Positions 58,301-64,000 of a stretch of DNA of 64,000 nucleotides are shown piece by piece. The DNA is from Lytechinus pictus (taxonomy: Eukaryota; Echinodermata; Echinoidea; Temnopleuroida; Toxopneustidae): positions 17,100,001 to 17,164,000 of the forward strand of contig NW_026974140.1 in the NCBI RefSeq assembly GCF_037042905.1. The letters are read 5' to 3'. The notes beneath the pieces were generated by a model, which saw nothing but the letters and a program-made list of their open reading frames with translations, was not told the DNA's origin and searched no databases. Every line of letters starts with the position of its first letter. The first letter of the stretch is position 1. A program made the translations under genes and the position numbers.

Positions 58301-59178
58301 TGATTTCTCTTTCATTGAAATGCCTGAATCCTGTGCAAAATCTTACCATTGTTGTATTAGTCAAATAAATCTAAATATTGCATGGTTTTTCCTTAGAAAT
58401 TTACATTTAGCAAAAATGTTGGTAAACTTACTCTTAAAGGAACAAAATAAACTTTAAAAAAATCATTGCAAGCTTAAGAAATGCATGGTTAAACTTAAGT
58501 ACAATAGTACAAATTATGGTGCCCAAACATGTTGCCCCCTTCATATAAAGCAAAACTTTAAAATACTATTCTGATAAACCACCAAGCATCATATGTTGTA
58601 AGGAAGTGCTTTCATTGCTAACTCCATTACTCTCTTTTCCTAGATATAGTATGATCTAAAAAGATAATGTCACACAATATCTTCTATAAAATGTGCATAA
58701 TGGAAGTAAAAAAAAAAAAAGCTCATAGTAATACATTGTAAACACCAAAGTAATAACCCCAAGATCACAGATCACTACAAAAAAATATATATTGATCAAG
58801 TATAAACAGGGAATAATAGCTGTTCCATGTTTGAAATTAATCCTCTCATTACTATTTCTTCCAAAATTCATACCTTAAAGATATTGCCTACCTAGAGGTT
58901 GATTATAACATTTCATTTCCGAAATGGAGTTGCCTTTTCCCCCAAGTGATTATACTTTGCCATAGCGAACAGCTCTGAGAGAAAATGTGATCATGGGGGG
59001 GGGGGGGGGGGGGACATAGCTTCGGAGGGAAGTTGGAATGTTGATTATATAGACAGACAAGGCAATATCTGTTATACTGTAGATTAACCATCATAGTCTG
59101 TATTGGCTTTATACCGGTAACTCACACTGCTTGCTGCAGCGATCTTCACTAGCACATATATCAAGCAAACTACCTGGT
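55320..59178. other. AT-rich region without recognised genes
   Basis: Rich in ACATGTA words; short open frames have no family features. 57664-57850 is a partial family-5 MITE. It could be distal 3'UTR or intergenic sequence between URAD and VPS37, which are transcribed towards each other. Confidence 0.4.
58997..59014. repeat. G-run
   Basis: Uninterrupted run of G, prone to sequencing and assembly length error. Confidence 0.8.
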
Positions 59179-59337
59179 GGGTGTTTCATAAAGCTGTTTA
59201 TAAGAATGACTTTAAGAACGACTGGTGATCCTTTCTTGTGGTAAATGGTAGACACCAAAATGTTCATTGGTGATGGTTTAGCATGTAAGAATGGTTCACC
59301 AGTCGCTCTAACTTACGAACAGCTTTATGAAACACCC
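59179..59337. mobile_element. MITE family 3, intact copy 2
   Basis: GGGTGTTTCATAAAGCTG and CAGCTTTATGAAACACCC are perfect inverse ends. The inner arms GACTGGTGATCCTTTCTTG and GTAAGAATGGTTCACCAGTC also pair. Confidence 0.8.
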
Positions 59338-59339
59338 CC

Positions 59340-61001
59340 CTGATTGTGCAGCTTATAAGCAGAGTGTGACGTCACCTCAGTGAACATAATGCTGAGGTGA
59401 CTTCAAACCTGGAATATAACAAATGAGATCATTGCAGATCTTGTTAGTTATGTCATGGCATTTGAGCTTTCACTCACTTTTGAGCACAACTGTATATTCA
59501 CATTATCATGCGAGTCAAATAATCCTGTATGTATTGTAATTATACTTAGTGACATACACCTAATACCTGCAACTTTATCTGGTGCAATCACAGTCTGAAA
59601 ATTAGTGCAATTGTTACATATGACATATTGTATATTTTACATTCTCAGTTTAGAAGCCTTCATGAATTTGTTGCAAAATCAAAATGTGTCCAAAGTACAT
59701 ATGGTATATGAATATTCCCAATATACAGTATTTACATCAGAATAAGATGTAGTCAGATATTGTATGACAAGTCCTCCCCTTTAAATACATTATACTTGTA
59801 TTATATTAATTAACTCAAATAAAACTTATGCTCCACAAAATAGAGACAGGTAAAACCATTCAGAAAATGGTGCACGGGTGAAATAGTTGACTGTGTGCCA
59901 AAGGAACTCTTAAGCTTATTCACACTACTCTATTTCATAGAACTATCAAAAAGGTCTATCAACATTTTTAGTGTCTTAATTGATACAGCTAACTTGTCTC
60001 TCTGCTAAAATATTCCCATATTACAGTCTTCTTGTCCTACATATGTATCTATATCAATCTTTATCATGTTGTCATATCTAGAGAAAGCCGGAGTCTGTTT
60101 TGTTCTGTTTGCGACTTTCAGTTACTGCGCTGCAATTCTGTTGTGGAGTAATTATTAAGTCACAAATAGAAGAAACAAAATGGCCATGCCAATTCAACTA
60201 GATTATAGTATCATGTGAAAGTTTCAACATATAGATATAAGGAAATATGGGAATTAAAGTGGTTGATATTCATAGTCTTTAGGGACTGAATTTCCTAATT
60301 ATTTCCTTAGTTTAGCTCTTGACCTGTTTCTGTCCAAAAATCACTGGCAGTCTCCTGTCAAAAAATACTTGTAATGACTCTGCCCTAATACTGAGACTTC
60401 ATCCAGCTTGTATTTCTTCTGTGTTTATCATCCACCTTCCCATTCATGATTCCTCACAATACAATCCCCCATGAGGTATGTCCTATCTCATTTATCTTCG
60501 GAAGTTGTATAATCTACTTAAAATATATATCCATTTCAGTTTGGTCACTTTGCAAAATCAGTGAAGAGTTGCAGACTTCTGATCCTTAACCCACACCCAA
60601 TTCATAATGTCTCTTTCTATTTATTGAAGAATATGACTTGAATAAATTTAAGAATATAACTTGAGTAAAGGTACTTAACAAATGAAAATGACAAAGCTAA
60701 TACAAACTGCAAAGTTGTATAAATGCAAAGTCAACAGATGGTGGCCAGGAACATGGAGAGCAGACTAGATTTGGCATTTTCAAAAAGGACAGACGAATAC
60801 CTGACGATGTGAAATAGTCCTTGCAATGAGATACAGTCTTTGTTTTCCAAAACTAATTTCAAGAGAAAACTTTTTAAGGATATTTTGGAAAATGTTCATC
60901 TTATAACACTTGTTCATTGCTTTCAATCAATCAATGAATAATTCTTTCTCAAGAATAACATTAATTTTTTTTTTCAAAATTGCAAAATACGATGGATTAA
61001 T
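59340..61001. other. 3' flank of the VPS37 gene
   Basis: AT-rich, no exon. On the minus strand an AATAAA (TTTATT near 60620) lies about 380 bases past the stop and is a candidate polyadenylation signal for VPS37. Confidence 0.35.
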
Positions 61002-61070
61002 TCAGTATCTTTCTTGATTGGGAATCAGCTGACTTAGCTTCTCCTCCTTGACTTTTCGGATGTGTAGAAG
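61002..61070 (-). CDS. VPS37A: VPS37 last coding exon
   Basis: 23 codons including TGA: LLHIRKVKEEKLSQLIPNQE and two-residue end RY. It corresponds to the conserved (R)RAKEEKLQQAI tail of VPS37A. Confidence 0.75.
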   Translation of the reverse strand, partial: LLHIRKVKEEKLSQLIPNQERY

Positions 61071-63047
61071 CTGCATAAGGATAAAGGAGAGAGAGAGAAA
61101 AAGAATAATTATCAGTTGAAAGTTACAATAGATGCCAGCAGTAATGAAAATTATACATCATCTAAATCTTTAACAAAACTATCTTAACTTGTTACATTAT
61201 TTCTGAACTTAAACATCCCCAAAATTTATCTCCCTAAACATCTATTCAAAAGTTATCTAAGAATATAAACAAGTAATTTTTTATTACTCTTCTTTGTTCA
61301 CTGAACTGCTTTAAGAATTCATCTAGAGTAATCTTATCTTCTAAGAACCTCTCGGCTAAGTCATCCGATTGATGCTCGGCATCAGCTGCAGATACTCTCA
61401 TATTATCCATCAGATGAGAAAGGGAACATTGCTGAAAAGGAAAATAGAATAGATTATGTTAATTGGTTCAGTTCATAACGAATAGCATCTCACACTTTTA
61501 ATGCATACAAATTATACCAAGTTACATTCTCTAAATTACTATTTCCAATATCTGATCATACTATACATGAAAATATTGAGCAAGAAAAAGAGTAAGATAA
61601 AATAACTACAATTGCATAAGAAATTATTAGTTCTATTAGCTGTGTAAAAGGACAAATGTAGCCATTTTAAGTAACATTTTTTTAATACGAAGATTAATTT
61701 CAACATTCTCACCTCATTCAAGCTCTGTTGTTGTTGACACTTCAATTCAAAATTGTTTTTAAGTTCATTTCTAAATATGACTGTTTCTCCTAACTCTCTT
61801 CTCAGTCTTTCAATCTCAGGCTGATAACTAAGGTTCAATTCTACAAAGAGAGAAAACAATGTCATATCCATTAGTACAGCTATATACTTACTAACACAAA
61901 TATAATCTTTTGCATAATGCAATGCTCAACATGTGGCCTGGGGCCACCAAAAATATATCTCGGGTAACGATTATTGAACACGATGGTTCGCAAACCACGA
62001 GTCTCGCCTGAAAAATAAAACAAGACAAGGCCCGACCGGGCCGCCAACCAAAAAAGTAAATATGGAGCCTTTAATAATGCAATATAAATGTAATACTACA
62101 ATCATAATAGTTTCTAATCAAACCAACTTTGTCAATTGTCACTAGGGCCACGTCTTACAAAGAGTTACGATTGATCCAATCAACGTCAACTATATGGAAG
62201 TCCATATAAAACGTCATATTAATTATTTTCTTCAGAAAATTTGCACAATGTACTTTGTGAACAAAGAGAAGCACATTGAATTGTCAAGAAAATGATGAAT
62301 GTATGAATATACATCATATCTAGAACATAGATTGAATAAATATGCATTTTATATGTTGGCATTGTTGGCTTTCCATAGTTGTGGTTGATCGGTTCAATCA
62401 CAATTCTTTGTACAACAGGGCCCTGGTTTGTTGTCAGGTAATTTTAGCCTTCGTCCGATAGCTTGCCATGAAGATTCGGCAGAGGTAAAAACTAGTCAGT
62501 TTTTATAATTTTCATATCATCTTCTAATTTTCTTTGTCAGAGGGGAAATTTGTTCCAGTCGAGAAGTTGCAATATTGCACCAAATGTCAACCCAGACTGT
62601 CTATCTAAAGTAAGTTCCCATTTCTAACCTATATACAAGTGTAATTAAAAAAAATTGGTAAATGGCTTTGCTTTCCTTTTTCAGAGGCCCTTTGCAGAAA
62701 TAATTACAAGTAAATGCAAATTCAAAATTAAAATGCAACTTGATTTTCAGTTAATCAGGAGCACTTATTTTGGACTATGATTTAATCACTCTTTCTACTA
62801 TGGGCATCCAATGAAAGAAAGATTGATAAAATTGCCAGTGAGTTGACTTACTTGCTATTTCTTCACATGATTGATACAGCTCTGTCCTGTCTGTATGCAT
62901 CTTAGCAAGCTGGGGAACGATTCTAAAGATATCATCAAGCTTCTCATCGTCTTCTATCAGATCTTGAAGCTGCTCTTGGGTGTAGTCTTTGAATAAATCA
63001 TCAAATGAAGGAGGGATGGCTGGCATGGTGTACCGATGAAAATCACT
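61002..63047 (-). CDS. VPS37A: VPS37A-like ESCRT-I subunit, last four exons
   Basis: ESCRT-I component that with TSG101 and VPS28 sorts ubiquitinated cargo into multivesicular endosomes. Exons 63047-62852, 61840-61713, 61431-61288 and 61070-61002 join in phase (1, 0, 0) to 178 residues covering the whole mod(r) domain. YTMPAIPPSFDDLF, QEQLQDLIEDDEKLDDIF, then a coiled-coil stretch (LNLSYQPEIERLRRELGE), then DLAERFLEDKITLDEFLKQF and RKVKEEKLSQLI match the order seen in human VPS37A, whose YKMPDVPDAF precedes the same domain. The first visible exon opens in phase 0 after a pyrimidine-rich CAG acceptor, so upstream exons exist: either an N-terminal UEV-like region outside this window, or only a 5'UTR with translation starting at MPAIPPSF. 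The paralogue assignment is from that motif only. Confidence 0.85.
61288..61431 (-). CDS. VPS37A: VPS37 exon, C-terminal helices of mod(r)
   Basis: 144 bases, 48 codons from QCSLSHLMDN to FSEQRR; acceptor CCTTTTCAG, donor AGA|GTAATA. Not visible as a long open frame because it is short. Confidence 0.8.
61713..61840 (-). CDS. VPS37A: VPS37 exon, coiled-coil part of mod(r)
   Basis: 128 bases: two completing Lys, then 42 codons ending CQQQQSLNE, donor GAG|GTGAGA, acceptor CTCTTTGTAG. Confidence 0.8.
62145..62423. mobile_element. MITE family 4, copy in a VPS37 intron
   Basis: GGGCCACGTCTTACAAAGAG at the left and CTTTGTACAACAGGGCCC at the right. The interior matches 40398-40683 in the same orientation. 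Confidence 0.7.
62852..63047 (-). CDS. VPS37A: VPS37 exon with YTMPAIPPSF and first mod(r) helix
   Basis: 196 bases: 65 codons plus one base, donor A|GTAAGT. The acceptor is a T-run ending TTTTCAG; a second AG two bases later could also be used. Confidence 0.8.
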
Positions 63048-63339
63048 CTGAAAAAAAAAGAAAAAAAAAATCATTATATTCATTTCAATGTTTAGAGATT
63101 TTCACCGTAACTGTGATTTACATGTGACTCGGCCCAAGTCAAATCTCTTAAGACAAAAATAAAACTTTCTAAAATTGGGATGGATTGGACTTGAAATAAT
63201 CTTGACGCAGCAACACAAAGCATACAGAATGGTACGACTATTTTTTCATAATCGATAACATTGATCACTGTATGCGATCGGTCAAAAAATCAATTCTCGC
63301 TACCCCAAATAGGAACAAAAATCTCATAATGCGCGAGAC

Positions 63340-63460
63340 GAGATAATTTTCACTCCGTCGGGTCGTCATCACCACTTCCGGTTTAGAGTCATGCTTGCGC
63401 AAGGTTCGCGATACTGAGTTTTCCACCACGCTGAAACCGATGCCAATCAGCGTAATATGT
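63340..63460 (-). promoter_or_regulatory. Candidate TATA-less promoter upstream of the visible VPS37 exons
   Basis: On the minus strand, in order: GATTGGCATC (inverted CCAAT box, about 63448), then AACCGGAAGTGG (ETS/GABP-type site, about 63380), then GATGACGACC. The local GC and CpG density (TCTCGCGC, CTTGCGCAAG) is above the surroundings. These are typical housekeeping-promoter elements. They fit a VPS37 start here or a bidirectional promoter shared with the plus-strand frame at 63755. Confidence 0.35.
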
Positions 63461-63754
63461 ACAGAGTATAATACTTTTTATTACATTTGGTCAGTTTTGA
63501 TTCCATTTGAATTATAAATAAAATAAAAAATATATATTTCACGTGAAAATAATTTTTATTCATGTTTTTATTTGGTTATAAAAAATCAAACAAATAATGA
63601 ATATCTTAAAATTTTGCATTTAGCGACCGGCCTGACATCACGATCGTATTCAACTAGACGCTAAATATATACAGCATTAATTTCGTTCAATTTTTCGTCG
63701 ACCACAAAATGGATAAAAATCAGTTTCGGAACTTAAAAAAATCTTAACTGACAG

Positions 63755-64000
63755 ATGAATACCGTGCAATGGAAAGCATCGGGCAGAATTAGTGACTTTA
63801 GCAGAAAAGGCTGTAAAACTGTTAAACTGTATCGTGAAAGAGAGGGTTGTGATCACGAACTTTCCGAGCGAAAGCGACGTTGTGTTGTTGTGCATGACGG
63901 CACTGTTGATCTGAATGGCAAAACAGTGCATTGGACTTCCGAACAGGAAGTTGTAATACCGAAAAAGCTATCCCACAATGCAATGCACGTTACAGGGATT
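63755..64000 (+). CDS. Unidentified protein, N-terminal 82 codons, runs off the window
   Basis: ATG at 63755 with an in-frame TGA two codons upstream, then open for exactly 82 codons to the last base. It reads MNTVQWKASGRISDFSRKGC, then KTVKLYRERE, CDHELSERKRRCVVVHDGTV, LNGKTVHWTSEQEVVIPKKL and ends HVTGI. The mix of charged and beta-prone residues looks like a real folded cytosolic domain, with no signal peptide or membrane segment. I do not recognise the family. A 12-codon upstream frame (63709-63747) ends seven bases before the ATG. A TATA-like TAAATATATAC is at 63662. An 84-codon antisense frame covers the same bases but has no gene-like features. Confidence 0.55.
   Translation, partial: MNTVQWKASGRISDFSRKGCKTVKLYREREGCDHELSERKRRCVVVHDGTVDLNGKTVHWTSEQEVVIPKKLSHNAMHVTGI

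Noticed and set aside
63677..63931. 84-codon minus-strand frame opposite the edge gene
   Set aside because: Composition is Ser/Phe/Thr-rich without motifs, no splice link to VPS37; the plus-strand frame over the same bases is more protein-like and runs to the window end.

Overview
This window is eukaryotic nuclear DNA. It is AT-rich, gene-poor and packed with introns, microsatellites, long G/C runs, small inverted-repeat transposons (MITEs), tRNA-derived SINEs and broken LINEs. The repeat style, the split genes and the gene content (HNK-1-type carbohydrate sulfotransferase, OHCU decarboxylase, ESCRT-I VPS37) suggest a marine deuterostome invertebrate, most likely an echinoderm such as a sea urchin. 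That assignment is inference; no species marker is present.

Five protein-coding loci can be supported. (1) On the minus strand, two in-phase exons at 8550-8359 and 5908-5760 encode the acidic N-terminus of an unidentified protein with a GYENPRY (NPxY) motif; the rest lies beyond 5760 or outside the window. (2) On the plus strand, 24310-38295 holds a complete three-exon type II membrane sulfotransferase of 356 residues; both splice junctions agree in phase. (3) On the plus strand, 51722-53196 is a two-exon URAD gene (OHCU decarboxylase, urate degradation) ending in a peroxisome-signal-like HPKL. (4) On the minus strand, 63047-61002 holds the last four exons of a VPS37A-like ESCRT-I subunit. 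(5) On the plus strand at 63755, an 82-codon open frame runs off the right edge; it is head-to-head with VPS37 and I do not recognise it.

The rest is mobile and tandem DNA. From 2.9 to 12 kb there are trinucleotide arrays and candidate inverted-repeat elements. From 12.4 to 18.1 kb, two opposed copies of one terminal-inverted-repeat element occur: the first is split by about 55 copies of a 53-bp satellite, the second by a truncated LINE. From 19.7 to 22.8 kb there is a GC-rich element with an 8-bp target duplication and a 15-bp minisatellite. The first intron of the sulfotransferase carries a decayed LINE and a nested MITE-in-MITE with a clear TAA target duplication. The second intron carries a hAT-like MITE with an 8-bp duplication and a SINE. 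From 38.7 to 51 kb the sequence is almost entirely repeats: a 650-bp tandem duplication, nested inverted-repeat elements of 1-2.7 kb, and two nearly identical SINEs. From 55 to 61 kb the sequence is AT-rich with no recognisable gene.

The genes are unrelated housekeeping or metabolic functions and do not form a joint system. The main novelty is in how the repeats are nested and in the two unidentified coding segments.
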